DNA from: Clostridium amylolyticum
Lineage (GTDB): Bacteria; Bacillota; Clostridia; Clostridiales; Clostridiaceae
Reading direction: 5' to 3'
NCBI RefSeq assembly: GCF_900142075.1
Contig: NZ_FQZO01000002.1
Location: forward strand, 310,001 to 374,000
DNA: 64,000 bases
In this document: piece by piece, positions 1 through 9,208 of the stretch
Numbering within the stretch: position 1 is the first letter of the stretch
How the letters are laid out: each line of letters starts with the position of its first letter
The notes under the pieces: model-generated
The model's input: only the letters and a program-made list of their open reading frames with translations
What the model was told of the DNA's origin: nothing
The model's database searches: none
Made by a program: the position numbers and the translations under genes

Positions 1-52
1 TTAATATGCATATGCATGTACTATGGTTTAAAGATTTTACAAACACTTTATG

Positions 53-109
53 ATAAGAAAGCTTTCTTATATTTGTCTTTATAATATCACATTAAGTACA
101 AGTTGTCAA
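53..109 (-). promoter_or_regulatory. Promoter with palindromic operator, reading out of the window to the left
   Basis: On the minus strand a near-consensus sigma-A promoter is visible: TTGACA (104-109), a 17-base spacer, and TATTAT (81-86), giving a start near 74. Just downstream lies an 18-base perfect palindrome, ATAAGAAAGCTTTCTTAT (53-70), placed where a repressor would block initiation. A second palindrome, ATGCATATGCAT, is at 6-17. The controlled gene lies left of the window. The rest of 1-375 shows no gene, only AT-rich sequence. Confidence 0.55.
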
Positions 110-375
110 TATTTATTATTATATAATAAATTAAATATTTATTTAATTATTAAAAATATTGTGAATTTTAATAGCAATTTATAATATCTATTAAATATAT
201 TAACTTTTTCTTTACATTTTTCATTAACACATATAAAGTTATTATATATCTACAAAATTAAGACTTATAATCTTAAGGTAAAAATAATATTTTCTTCAGC
301 TTCTCTTAAGGTTAATATTTTATACTTAAAATATAAGTAAAACTTCAATAATAATTTTAGGAGTTGTATATAAAA

Positions 376-936
376 ATGAACTATAAATATATATACCTGA
401 TTTTTTCAAAAACAGGTACTTGGCTTTCTCAAGTCATTAATGTTTTTTCTGATACAAAATATATTCACACTTCTTTAAGTTTTGACAGCACCTTCACTGA
501 AATGTATTCCTTCGGAAGAACCAACCCTGATAATCCTTTCTCTGGTGGCTTTGTTAAGGAAAGTCTATATGAAGGAGTATATAAAAAGTTTCCACAATGC
601 GAATGCCTTATTTATAAAGTTAGAATTACTGAAGAACAATACTTTAACTTAAGACAAGCTTTAAAGAAATTTGAAAAAAATAAATATAAGTATAAATATA
701 ATTTTATAGGATTATTTGGTGTATTGTTTAACATTCCTCTAAAGCGAAGAAGGCACTATTTCTGTACTCAATTCGTATCAGAATTATTAGAAAAAAGTAA
801 AATATGCCACTTTGACAAATCTCCTGAACTTATGAGACCCACAGACTTATTTAATATAGCTAACAAAGAAATTATTTTCCAAGGACTTATAAATAATAAT
901 TATTCATTATTAAATTCATTTAAATTTGTAATATAG
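376..936 (+). CDS. Permuted papain-fold (NlpC/P60-like, YiiX-type) hypothetical protein
   Basis: A protein of about 186 residues. It has an early His in a YIHTSLSF context and a late Cys in YFCTQFVSELL. This His-before-Cys order is that of circularly permuted NlpC/P60 or YaeF/YiiX-type papain-fold hydrolases (amidases or thioesterases acting on peptide, lipid or cell-wall bonds). No signal peptide or membrane segment is evident, so it is probably cytoplasmic. I chose ATG at 376: a UUG at 364 would directly abut the TTAGGAG ribosome site, whereas ATG lies 12 bases after it. The gene stands alone and is followed by a strong terminator. The fold assignment rests on the two motifs only; the substrate is unknown. 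Confidence 0.6.
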   Translation: MNYKYIYLIFSKTGTWLSQVINVFSDTKYIHTSLSFDSTFTEMYSFGRTNPDNPFSGGFVKESLYEGVYKKFPQCECLIYKVRITEEQYFNLRQALKKFEKNKYKYKYNFIGLFGVLFNIPLKRRRHYFCTQFVSELLEKSKICHFDKSPELMRPTDLFNIANKEIIFQGLINNNYSLLNSFKFVI

Positions 937-947
937 AAAACATAAAG

Positions 948-989
948 CCCCTACTTTTCAGCGCATTTACATGTGATAAAAAGTAGGGG
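948..989. terminator. Bidirectional intrinsic terminator between convergent genes
   Basis: An 11-bp perfect stem, CCCCTACTTTT (948-958) with AAAAGTAGGGG (979-989), is followed by a T-rich tract. It lies between two convergent genes and can serve both. Confidence 0.85.
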
Positions 990-993
990 TATT

Positions 994-1296
994 TTATTTA
1001 ATCTTTTTTGATATACCTTCATAAAGATAATCAAGATATTCCGTATTAAACCCTTCTTGTTTTACTATATCTATTCTAGATATAGCCTTTTCTAAAGTTT
1101 CCCTAGCCTCTATATAATCTTTTCCCTTTATGCAGGTGGTAGCATACTGAAGCAGATAATCTACCTTTAACACCTGCTCAGCTAAATCTTCTCTATCTTC
1201 ATTCACCAAATTAACCAATAAGGCATAAACCTTAGGAGAGGTTATATCCTTAGAGTTAAATAGTAATTTATTATTTCTCGTATTTTTTCTAGCCAT
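994..1296 (-). CDS. Small helical hypothetical protein (TPR-like)
   Basis: About 100 residues, starting MARKNTRNNK. The ATG at 1296 is preceded by AGAGGTG at good spacing, so the 10 residues that the open frame adds upstream are not used. The protein is basic at its N-terminus and then helical, with an alternating pattern (VNLVNEDREDLAEQVLKVDYLLQYATTCIKGKDYIEARETL, residues roughly 30-80) like one or two tetratricopeptide-type helix pairs. No catalytic motif is seen and no function can be assigned. It is divergent from iorA. Confidence 0.6.
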   Translation of the reverse strand: MARKNTRNNKLLFNSKDITSPKVYALLVNLVNEDREDLAEQVLKVDYLLQYATTCIKGKDYIEARETLEKAISRIDIVKQEGFNTEYLDYLYEGISKKIK

Positions 1297-1410
1297 GTTA
1301 AACACCTCTTTGTATAGATTATACACTAAAATTTTGTTAATATAATAAATATTTATCTAAATAATTAAGATTATTAACTCATAATAGTTTGTGATTTTGT
1401 CTAAAAACAA

Positions 1411-1419
1411 TGATATAAT
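1411..1419 (+). promoter_or_regulatory. Extended -10 promoter for iorAB
   Basis: TGATATAAT is an extended -10 element (TGnTATAAT). A weak -35, TTGTGA, lies about 19 bases upstream. The predicted start near 1426 leaves a short leader before the AGGAGGTG ribosome site at 1447-1454. No riboswitch-like structure is present in the leader. Confidence 0.5.
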
Positions 1420-1459
1420 ATTCTTAATATTATGAAACCTATAATTAGGAGGTGCCAAT

Positions 1460-3232
1460 TTGGAAAGAGTAGTAATTACAGGTAATGAAGCCGTTAGTAG
1501 AGGCTTTTGGGAAGCAGGAGGTACTATAGCTTCTAGCTATCCTGGCTCACCTACAGTATCTATTCTAGAAAGTATGAAAAGCTACAAGGATATATATGCT
1601 GAATGGGGAACTAATGAAAAAGTAGCCATGGAAATAGCCATAGGGGGAAGTATCTCCGGAGCTAGATCCATAGTTTCTATGAAGCATGTTGGAATAAATA
1701 TAGCATCTGACCCCTTTATGACCTTCACTCAAGTAAGGACAAAAGGCGGATTTCTTTTAGTGGTGGGAGATGATCCTGGTTTATCTTCTTCTCAAAATGA
1801 ACAAGATAGTAGATTTTGGGGGAAATATGCCAATATCCCAGTGCTTGACCCCTCTACCCCACAGGAAGTTAAAGATTATGTCATAGAGGGTTTAAAAATC
1901 AGCGAAGATTTTAATACCCCAGTACTCATAAGGCTTACCAGCAGGTTATGTCACTGCAGAGGAGTGGTGGAGCTAGGGGAAAGAAAAGAATATCCTATAT
2001 CAGGCTTTGAGCCTGATCAATCAAGATATTGTATGCTTCCTCCTTATGCCAATGCTGCTCAACATTTTATGAAAGAAAGAATAGAGAAATTACAGGCTTA
2101 TAATAACAGCTATGAGAATAATAAATTGGAAAGTAATAATTCTTCAGTTTTAGTAATAACCAGCAGCATGTGTTATGAAAATTTAAAAGAAATAAATGCA
2201 CCTGTAGATATTTTAAAATTAGCCATGGTTTGGCCTCTTCCTTTAGATTATATTAAAAGTTTAAGTTCACAATATGAAAAGGTTATTATTTTAGAAGAGA
2301 CCTTAGGTTTTATAGAAGAAGAACTTAAGGCAAATAATATTAAAGTAGAAGGCAAAAAGTATTTTCCCTTTACAGGAGAGCTTTCTATAGAAATAATAAG
2401 AAAAGGCCTGAAAGAAGCTGGAGTTATGGACTTTGAGTACAAAGACCCCACCTCAGATACTTCTGTGCCTAGAACTCCTATGCTGTGCGCAGGTTGTCCT
2501 CATAGACCTATATTCCATATCTTAAAGAAGATTAAAGCTACGGTTATCGGAGATATAGGCTGCTATTCCCTGGGTATATTAGAGCCCTTTGAAGTGCACA
2601 AAACCAATATCAGTATGGGGGCTTCTTTAGGAATGGCTCTAGGTGTGGCCAAGGCTCAAAGCATGTCTGGAAATAAAAAACCTATTGTAGCCACCATTGG
2701 AGACGGTACCTTCTTCCATTCAGGCATGACAGGATTCTTACAACTGGCATCTTGCAAGGAAAATATTACTGTGATAGTTATGGATAACAGAACTACTGCC
2801 ATGACGGGTGGACAAGTAACTCCTACTACTAGCAAATATTTTAAAGAATACGAAAATCACGGTGTTAGTGTTCATGAGGTTATAGAGTCCTTTGGCATAA
2901 AAGATATAACCGTGGTTGATCAATTTAAATATAAGGAAACCAAAGAAGCTATAACTGAAGCCATGAAGAGAGATGGATTATCTGTTATCGTAGCTACAAG
3001 ACCTTGCGCTTTAAACTTTAAAATCAAAGAACCTCATTTTTACGTGGACGAAAAAACTTGTATCGGCTGCAGAAGCTGTATACAAACTAATTGTCCTCCA
3101 ATATCCATGAAGCTTTATGAAGGAAAAACTAAAAAGAATTCTTATATAGATCCTGATATGTGCGTAGGTTGCTCTGTTTGTTCTCAGGTTTGTCCTGTGG
3201 GGGCAATTAAAAGAAGCACCGGTGAAGAATAA
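1460..3232 (+). CDS. iorA: Indolepyruvate:ferredoxin oxidoreductase, alpha subunit
   Basis: Catalytic subunit of the thiamine-diphosphate enzyme that oxidatively decarboxylates aryl pyruvates from aromatic amino acid transamination to aryl-acetyl-CoA, passing electrons to ferredoxin. At 590 residues it has the family's usual length. The N-terminal pyrimidine-binding half carries SYPGSPT near residue 28. The TPP-binding half contains CAGCPHRP, GDIGCYSLG and GDGTFFHSG followed by DN, the Mg/TPP signature. The C-terminus has two [4Fe-4S] motifs, CIGCRSC...C (534-545) and CVGCSVC...C (568-578). Start is UUG at 1460, five bases after AGGAGGTG. iorB follows 12 bases downstream. Confidence 0.95.
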   Translation: MERVVITGNEAVSRGFWEAGGTIASSYPGSPTVSILESMKSYKDIYAEWGTNEKVAMEIAIGGSISGARSIVSMKHVGINIASDPFMTFTQVRTKGGFLLVVGDDPGLSSSQNEQDSRFWGKYANIPVLDPSTPQEVKDYVIEGLKISEDFNTPVLIRLTSRLCHCRGVVELGERKEYPISGFEPDQSRYCMLPPYANAAQHFMKERIEKLQAYNNSYENNKLESNNSSVLVITSSMCYENLKEINAPVDILKLAMVWPLPLDYIKSLSSQYEKVIILEETLGFIEEELKANNIKVEGKKYFPFTGELSIEIIRKGLKEAGVMDFEYKDPTSDTSVPRTPMLCAGCPHRPIFHILKKIKATVIGDIGCYSLGILEPFEVHKTNISMGASLGMALGVAKAQSMSGNKKPIVATIGDGTFFHSGMTGFLQLASCKENITVIVMDNRTTAMTGGQVTPTTSKYFKEYENHGVSVHEVIESFGIKDITVVDQFKYKETKEAITEAMKRDGLSVIVATRPCALNFKIKEPHFYVDEKTCIGCRSCIQTNCPPISMKLYEGKTKKNSYIDPDMCVGCSVCSQVCPVGAIKRSTGEE

Positions 3233-3244
3233 GGGGGTATAAAA

Positions 3245-3829
3245 ATGGGTATCACAAATATTTTAATAAGCGGTGTAGGCGGACAAGGCTTGGTTTTAGC
3301 TACTGGAATAATTGCTGAAGCAGCTTTTAGAGAAGGTTATGATATTAAAACCAGTGATGTTATCGGCTTGTCTCAAAGAGGTGGTATGGTATATGGCAGT
3401 GTAAGATTTGGAGACAAGGTATATTCCTCATCCATCCCCCAAGGAGAAGCAGATATACTACTGGCCATGGAGCAGCTAGAAGCATTAAGATGGTGTTATA
3501 TGCTTTCTCCAAAAGGAAAGGTAATCATAAGTGAAGACATAGTCTATCCCAATAGAGTACTATTAGAAAAGGAAGAATATCCTGAAGCCATAGCAAAAAC
3601 CATTTCTGAAAAAGGGCTAGAAGTAATTTCTGTAAAAGCAAAGGAAAAGTCTAAGGCTTTAGGCAATATAAAGGTTTCTAATATTTATCTTATAGGGGCT
3701 CTTTCAAAGCATCTTCCCTTTAAAGAAGAAACTTGGCTAGAGGTTATAAAGGAATTTGTTCCTCCAAAAACCTTAGACCTTAATATTAAAGCCTTTCATG
3801 AAGCAAGAGAAGAATACTCCTTTGTATAG
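3245..3829 (+). CDS. iorB: Indolepyruvate:ferredoxin oxidoreductase, beta subunit
   Basis: Gamma-type subunit of the 2-oxoacid:ferredoxin oxidoreductase family and partner of IorA. The 194 residues match the usual length. It opens with the glycine-rich ISGVGGQGLVLATGII motif of this subunit, followed by DVIGLSQRGGMVYGSVRFG, the conserved interface region. GGGGGT precedes the ATG by seven bases. It is co-transcribed with iorA and ends before a strong bidirectional terminator. With IorA it supports energy-conserving oxidation of aromatic amino acids in the cytoplasm of an anaerobe. Confidence 0.95.
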   Translation: MGITNILISGVGGQGLVLATGIIAEAAFREGYDIKTSDVIGLSQRGGMVYGSVRFGDKVYSSSIPQGEADILLAMEQLEALRWCYMLSPKGKVIISEDIVYPNRVLLEKEEYPEAIAKTISEKGLEVISVKAKEKSKALGNIKVSNIYLIGALSKHLPFKEETWLEVIKEFVPPKTLDLNIKAFHEAREEYSFV

Positions 3830-3897
3830 TACCTAAATAGAATTTTTTATAAATTTATCTATACTCTTGATAAAAATAGTCCACAATAAATAAAAAA

Positions 3898-3938
3898 ATC
3901 CAGTGAGATATCCACATGCTGCACATATCTCACTGGAT
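3898..3938. terminator. Bidirectional terminator after iorB and the ABC permease
   Basis: A 14-bp perfect stem pairs ATCCAGTGAGATAT (3898-3911) with ATATCTCACTGGAT (3925-3938). It is preceded by seven A and followed by TATTTAT, so it works for both convergent transcripts. Confidence 0.88.
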
Positions 3939-3957
3939 TATTTATATGAAATTCCCT

Positions 3958-5301
3958 TTATTCATATCTTAAAGACTCTACAGGGTCGAGCTTAGAGGCT
4001 TTATTAGCTGGATATAAACCTGCCAGTACGGAAATTAATATGGCAAAACCTATAGTTCCAAATACTAACCAAACAGGAGTAGAGAAAATATTAGGAACCT
4101 CCTTCACACCTTTAGATTTTAAGAAAGCATCTAAAGCTAACTTAATAATTTCTGTATTTAAAATGCTAAAGAATAACCCAAGTATTCCTCCTATAAATCC
4201 AATGGCTGCAGATTCTGTAATAAACATTCTTCTTATATCACTTCTAGAAGATCCTAATGCTTTCATAATACCTATGGATCTTGTTCTTTCATAAATAGAC
4301 ATAGTCATAGTATTAATTACACCTATAGAAGCAACAAATATTATTATGATACCTACCACTGCCAGCACCCCTTGAGCTATGGCAAATGCAGATTTTATAC
4401 CTTTGATTATAGATTGTATGCTGGTAACTCCATAACCCATTTTAGAAATTTCGTCAGAAACTTGAGACACATCAGAAATATTTTTCGCTGTTACCTCTAC
4501 ATTGCTTGGACCTTTTTCTGCATAATAATTTTTATTCATATTTGCATAGGCAAGTAAATCTTTAGCTTCCTCTATAGACATAATTACCTTATCGCTATTT
4601 GGAAACTTTTCACCTACCACCCCAGCTACTTTAAGCTTCATAGTAAATGGTTCAACTTTAGGTATTCCAGGAGCTTCAGGAAGCTCAGTTTTAATTATTA
4701 AATCTTGTCCAATAACAGTTTTGTAGTCATCAATACCTAACTTCTTTAATAACTTTTCCCCTATTAATACTGAATTTTTATCTGCGTTTGTAATGATATT
4801 GCCGTAAGTAATAGGCTCTAGGTCTTTTTTCTTTTCTTTTATTCTTAAACTTTCTACTTGAGCTTTGCTAAATATTGAGTTATTTAAATCAAAGCTTACT
4901 GCTGAAGCCTTCTTTTTATTTTTTCCCATAAGCTCTAAATCTATATTATGTATGGGAGTAGAAACAACTACCTCTTCTACAGATTTAATGTTTTTAATTT
5001 TATCAATAGCCTTCTCATCTAAAATAGTAAACTTTGGCTTTAATGCCTCAGAATCTTCTTCCCTATCAGATTCTACCTTTATTCCACTTTCTTCAAACTT
5101 ATAAGGACTTACCATAATACTATTTCCAGGGGTTTCAGCTTTTATTGTATCTATAACTAGCTTTTGCACACCCACTCCAAGACTTACCATAAGGATTATA
5201 AGCATAGTTCCTATAGAAACTGCAAAAGAAGTAAGGAAGGTTCTCATTTTTCTTCTTCTTAAATTTTTAAATGCTGTTTTAGTATAATTTTTAAATTTCA
5301 T
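3958..5301 (-). CDS. MacB/FtsX-type ABC transporter permease
   Basis: A 447-residue inner-membrane permease. One N-terminal membrane segment (about 18-45, after an RRRK stretch) is followed by a large extracytoplasmic MacB-like periplasmic core domain (about 55-310), then three C-terminal membrane helices in an FtsX domain (about 315-440) that ends with the typical LYPANKASKLDPVESLRYE tail. This is the architecture of tripartite-like exporters of peptides or antimicrobials. The ATG is 2 bases after the ATPase stop codon, so the two are translationally coupled. The substrate cannot be told from sequence. Downstream is the shared terminator at 3898. Confidence 0.88.
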   Translation of the reverse strand: MKFKNYTKTAFKNLRRRKMRTFLTSFAVSIGTMLIILMVSLGVGVQKLVIDTIKAETPGNSIMVSPYKFEESGIKVESDREEDSEALKPKFTILDEKAIDKIKNIKSVEEVVVSTPIHNIDLELMGKNKKKASAVSFDLNNSIFSKAQVESLRIKEKKKDLEPITYGNIITNADKNSVLIGEKLLKKLGIDDYKTVIGQDLIIKTELPEAPGIPKVEPFTMKLKVAGVVGEKFPNSDKVIMSIEEAKDLLAYANMNKNYYAEKGPSNVEVTAKNISDVSQVSDEISKMGYGVTSIQSIIKGIKSAFAIAQGVLAVVGIIIIFVASIGVINTMTMSIYERTRSIGIMKALGSSRSDIRRMFITESAAIGFIGGILGLFFSILNTEIIKLALDAFLKSKGVKEVPNIFSTPVWLVFGTIGFAILISVLAGLYPANKASKLDPVESLRYE

Positions 5302-5303
5302 TA

Positions 5304-5966
5304 TTATTCCTCCACCTTGCCATCCTTGATTCGTATAACTCTATCAGCATATTGTGCTTCTTGGTTATTATGAGTTACCATAACTATGGTATACCCTTGA
5401 TTTTTGAAATCAGTAAGTATCTCCATAACTGCCTTTCCTGATTTAGAATCCAGATTTCCCGTGGGTTCGTCTGCTAGAATTATCTTGGGATTATTAACCA
5501 AAGCTCTAGCTATACTAACCCTCTGTCTTTGCCCTCCGGAAAGTTCTGTAGGCTTATGTTTCATTCTATCGCCCATACCCAAAGACTGAAGCATTGAGCT
5601 GGCTCTATCCTTCATTTCTCGATCAGGCTTACCAGCTATCATAAGAGGCATCATAACATTTTCCAATGCGGTAAGGCTAGCCTCTAAATTAAAGGATTGA
5701 AATACAAACCCTATTTTTTCATTTCTAAATTTAGACATCTTCTTATCCTTAAGCTTGCTAACATCTTCACCTTCAATGATTACAGCTCCCTTTGAAGGTT
5801 TATCTAATCCTCCTATCATATTCATAAGAGTGGACTTTCCTGAACCTGATGGTCCTACAATAGCAACGAACTCACCTTTTTCTATAGTTAAACTAACATC
5901 ATCTAAAACGGTAAGTTTCTCATTTCCAACCTTATAAAATCTACTTACATTTTCAATCTTTATCAT
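5304..5966 (-). CDS. MacB/LolD-type ABC transporter ATP-binding protein
   Basis: A 220-residue ATPase of the LolD/MacB class. Walker A is GPSGSGKST (38-46), the Q-loop lies in FVFQSFNL, the signature is LSGGQRQR, Walker B is IILADEPTGNLDS, and the switch His is in VTHN. TAGGAGG precedes the ATG. It pairs with the permease directly downstream. The two-component genes at 6250-8398 lie upstream on the same strand but are separated by a terminator, so the exporter has its own promoter and may be a target of that system. An inverted repeat, GTGAC...GTCAC (6004-6019), sits upstream of the start. Confidence 0.92.
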   Translation of the reverse strand: MIKIENVSRFYKVGNEKLTVLDDVSLTIEKGEFVAIVGPSGSGKSTLMNMIGGLDKPSKGAVIIEGEDVSKLKDKKMSKFRNEKIGFVFQSFNLEASLTALENVMMPLMIAGKPDREMKDRASSMLQSLGMGDRMKHKPTELSGGQRQRVSIARALVNNPKIILADEPTGNLDSKSGKAVMEILTDFKNQGYTIVMVTHNNQEAQYADRVIRIKDGKVEE

Positions 5967-6199
5967 AATCTATCCTCCTAAAATAGTATCCTTCGCATGA
6001 GAAGTGACAAATTCGTCACCTTTAAGGCATGTGTTAATATTATAACTCCAATCTTAACTCACACTTACCTATATCTTAAAGTAAACTTAAATAAAACATA
6101 AATTGAATTAAAAATTTATGTTTATTAATTAACTAAAAAATATTAACTAACTTAATAACTTTATAAATAATAACTGATGTAATGTAGTTTTATAGAAAA

Positions 6200-6238
6200 A
6201 AACTGTATTAAGGAAATATTTTTTCCTTAATACAGTTT
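6200..6238 (-). terminator. Terminator of the two-component operon
   Basis: A 17-bp stem, AAACTGTATTAAGGAAA (6200-6216) with its complement (6222-6238), followed on the minus strand by TTTTTCTATA. It lies 12 bases after the kinase stop and separates it from the ABC genes. Confidence 0.85.
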
Positions 6239-6249
6239 ATATCTTGAAT

Positions 6250-7728
6250 CTAAATAGGTAACTTTATAATAAACTTACACCCTTTATTTTCTTCACTATA
6301 TAACTCTATTTTTCCACTATGCTTTTCAACAATTGTTCTTGCAATAGCTAGCCCAAGACCTGTTCCACCTTTTTCAGAATTTCTTGACTCATCAGTCCTA
6401 ACAAAGGGATTAAAAATATCCTTTTGAATTTCCCTAGGTATTCCTATACCGTTATCTTCTATAATTATCTCAAAATTACCTTTTAAAACTTCAGCTTTTA
6501 TGTATACTTTAGTTTTAGGAGGATTATATTTAATAGCATTTATTATAAGATTACTTATACTCCTATCTAAGTTTTTACTATCAAATAGTAAAAACACTCT
6601 TTCTTCTGGTATTTCAAAGGTATAATCTATATCTTTATCTTCGAATTGTGGTATAAAACTCGCTATTAATTCTCTTAAAAACTCACAGATATCCATACTC
6701 TTTAAATTTAATTTAAACTCGCTGCTTTCCAATTTTGAAAATGCAAAAAGATCTTCTATAAGCATATTTGCTCTATAGCTGTTATGCTTTATAGTTTCTA
6801 GATACTTATCTATTTCTTCCCTAGTAAGCTCCGGATCCTTTAATATGAATTCTGAATAACCCAAAATACTAGATAATGGATTTCTTAAATCATGAGAAAT
6901 ATCCAGCATTAGCTTTTTTCTGTTAAGCTCAGCTTTTTCTTTCAGACTTTTTTCCATTTCAATTTTTTCTGCCATGGTATTAAAGGTATCTCTCAGCTCA
7001 CCAAACTCATTTTCAGATTTAATATTTATTCGAGCGGAATAATCTCCATCTGATAAGGATTTGGCACCTTCCCTAAGCAACTCTAGAGGCTTAATAAAGT
7101 GCCTAGAAGTTATCCTTGATAAAAATAAAAATACAATAGCGATTATTCCAAAATCTAATACCAATATACTTATTATAAAACCTTTTGGATTTACCTTTCT
7201 TTCTCTCAAAAATGCCTTCACTAGGTTTTCCCTAGGCACTCCTGTAACCACTAAAAAATCTTTATTTTTATTATAAGCACTACTATATACATACCTGAAA
7301 TTTCTGTCAGATAAACTAAGTTTTTTATTTCTAGTACTTTTTAAAGTTAAATCAATATTATCTTCATTTTCTGCTCCTAAAAGTAGGTTATAGCTGTCTA
7401 AGGAATACTTATCCTTAGCATTGGGATTATAGCCTTTTCTGTAGATAACATTATGATTGCTGTCTACTATTTCCATGTACCCACCTAAAGCCTCTATTTC
7501 ACCAGTGTTTATTTCTTTATAATCATCCTTTATTAACACTTTAGCATTATTAATATCAAATCTATTAATATTAAAATAAAAGCTAAAAATACCAACTAAT
7601 GTAAATATAACAATAACAAAAAGCAGAAGGGTTATAATAAAATATGAAAATACATAGTTTCTTAAAAGTATATTGGCTAGAGTCTTATTATTTTTCTTTC
7701 TTTTATTTCTACTTAACCACATTTTCAA
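6250..7728 (-). CDS. Sensor histidine kinase
   Basis: A 492-residue membrane kinase. Membrane helices lie near 26-52 and 183-204 and flank an extracytoplasmic sensor of about 130 residues. HAMP covers about 205-257. The phosphoacceptor is His279 in LDISHDLRNP. The ATPase domain shows an N-box (NLIINAIKYNPP), G1 (DNGIGIP) and G2 (GGTGLGLA). The start is UUG at 7728 or, equally possible, ATG at 7722; both lie inside the end of the response regulator gene, a 20-base overlap that implies coupled translation. The signal is unknown. The neighbouring MacB-type exporter is a plausible target of the pair. Confidence 0.92.
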   Translation of the reverse strand: MKMWLSRNKRKKNNKTLANILLRNYVFSYFIITLLLFVIVIFTLVGIFSFYFNINRFDINNAKVLIKDDYKEINTGEIEALGGYMEIVDSNHNVIYRKGYNPNAKDKYSLDSYNLLLGAENEDNIDLTLKSTRNKKLSLSDRNFRYVYSSAYNKNKDFLVVTGVPRENLVKAFLRERKVNPKGFIISILVLDFGIIAIVFLFLSRITSRHFIKPLELLREGAKSLSDGDYSARINIKSENEFGELRDTFNTMAEKIEMEKSLKEKAELNRKKLMLDISHDLRNPLSSILGYSEFILKDPELTREEIDKYLETIKHNSYRANMLIEDLFAFSKLESSEFKLNLKSMDICEFLRELIASFIPQFEDKDIDYTFEIPEERVFLLFDSKNLDRSISNLIINAIKYNPPKTKVYIKAEVLKGNFEIIIEDNGIGIPREIQKDIFNPFVRTDESRNSEKGGTGLGLAIARTIVEKHSGKIELYSEENKGCKFIIKLPI

Positions 7729-8398
7729 CCTTATATCCTATTCCTCGTATAGTCTTTAAATATTTAGGGACTTTAGGATCCTCCTCTATTTTGTCTCTTA
7801 AGTGGCTTATATGTACCATTATAGTATTTTCGTCTCCATAAAAAGGTTCTCCCCAAACCTCTTCATAAATTTGCTTTTTAGTAAACACCCTTCCCGGATT
7901 GTCCATTAACAGTTCTAAAATCCTATATTCTTTAGCATTTAGGTCCACTTTATTATTCTTTTTGTATACTGTGTAGCTTTCTTTATTAATGGTTATATCT
8001 CCTATAATAACTTCTCTTATGGGTTTTTCAGCTGTATATTTATAATATCTTCTAAGATGTGCCTGAACCCTGGCGCTTAATTCTAAAGGGCTAAAAGGTT
8101 TAACTATATAATCATCGGCACCTAGTCCTAGCCCTAAAATCTTATCGCTTTCTTCTCCCCTTGCCGTCAAAAATATCACTGGTATAGTGCTACTTTCTCT
8201 AATTTTTCTTAAAACATTAATACCATCCATTATGGGCATCATTACATCTAATACCGCAAGATCAATATTATTTTTTTCAAAAATATTTATTGCCTCCAAG
8301 CCATTTTCTGCCTCAAATATTTTGTAACCATCCTTAGATAAATGAAGATTTACTAAGTTTCTTATATCCCTTTCATCCTCAGCAATTAATATATTCAC
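7709..8398 (-). CDS. OmpR/PhoB-family response regulator
   Basis: A 229-residue regulator. The receiver domain has the acidic pair in AEDE, the phospho-acceptor Asp near residue 52 in VLDVMMPIMDG, the Thr in FLTARG, and Lys in VKPFSPLE. The C-terminal winged helix has NAKEYRILELL and the RGIGYKVE hairpin. Start is GUG at 8398, five bases after AGGTG; the ATG overlapping it is out of frame. It is first in an operon with the kinase and divergent from the lemA-like gene. The 237 bases between them are AT-rich and must hold both promoters, but no clear one stands out. Confidence 0.93.
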   Translation of the reverse strand: MNILIAEDERDIRNLVNLHLSKDGYKIFEAENGLEAINIFEKNNIDLAVLDVMMPIMDGINVLRKIRESSTIPVIFLTARGEESDKILGLGLGADDYIVKPFSPLELSARVQAHLRRYYKYTAEKPIREVIIGDITINKESYTVYKKNNKVDLNAKEYRILELLMDNPGRVFTKKQIYEEVWGEPFYGDENTIMVHISHLRDKIEEDPKVPKYLKTIRGIGYKVENVVK

Positions 8399-8635
8399 AT
8401 GAACACCTGCCTTTAATACACTTTTAATTATTCATTTATTCTGCAAATAATTTATAAAAACCTCTCAACCCCCTTTTTTAATGAATATTTATATTTTCCT
8501 TATAAATTAACATTATTGTAACTACAATTGTATAAACTATTAATATATTGATTATATCATTAAATATATACATTTTATAAAAATATTATCATTCAATTAT
8601 CTATATTATATAAAACTAATGTCAGGAGGATTATT

Positions 8636-9205
8636 ATGAATAAAACACTTAAAAACATATTAATTGTAGCAGTCATAATTGCTATTATAATATTTCCTAT
8701 AGTGGGAAGTTACAATGGCTTGGTTTCCTTAGATCAAAAGGTAAAAAAAGCAGAATCCAACATAGATACACAGCTTCAGAGACGTTCCGATTTAATACCC
8801 AACCTGGTAGAAACCGTGAAAGGCTATGCTGCCCAAGAGAAAGAAATATTTACAGACATAGCCAATGCTAGAGCAAAGCTTGCTGGTGCACAAAATATAA
8901 AGGATACTGCTAATGCAGATGCGGAGCTTTCCTCAGCCCTATCTAGGTTGCTAGTGGTGGTGGAGAGATATCCTGAATTAAAATCCAGCCAAAACTTTAA
9001 AGATTTAACAGTAAACCTAGAAGGTACAGAGAATAGAATTGCTATATCAAGACAAGATTATAATACTGCAGTGGATGCATATAACACTAGAGTTAGAAAA
9101 TTTCCATCCTCCATTATAGCAGGGATATTCAATTTTAATGAAAAGCCTTACTATAAGGCTGCTGAAGGAGCCAAAGAGGTTCCTAAAGTAGATTTTACTA
9201 AATAA
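8636..9205 (+). CDS. LemA family protein
   Basis: 189 residues. One N-terminal membrane helix (about 7-25) is followed by a long helical domain with the family signatures VKKAESNIDTQLQRRSDLIPNLVETVKGY, IANARAKLAGA, and the late YNTAVDAYNTRVRKFPS. The ribosome site is CAGGAGG. LemA proteins have an extracytoplasmic four-helix fold and usually pair with a TPM-domain protein, as here. Their biochemical role is not settled. The TPM gene follows after 3 bases. Confidence 0.93.
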   Translation: MNKTLKNILIVAVIIAIIIFPIVGSYNGLVSLDQKVKKAESNIDTQLQRRSDLIPNLVETVKGYAAQEKEIFTDIANARAKLAGAQNIKDTANADAELSSALSRLLVVVERYPELKSSQNFKDLTVNLEGTENRIAISRQDYNTAVDAYNTRVRKFPSSIIAGIFNFNEKPYYKAAEGAKEVPKVDFTK

Positions 9206-9208
9206 CCT

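Noticed and set aside
4040..4294. Open frames antisense to the ABC, kinase, permease and etf genes
   Set aside because: They are shadows of well-supported genes on the other strand, with no ribosome sites or recognisable products; this applies to all similar short frames in the window.
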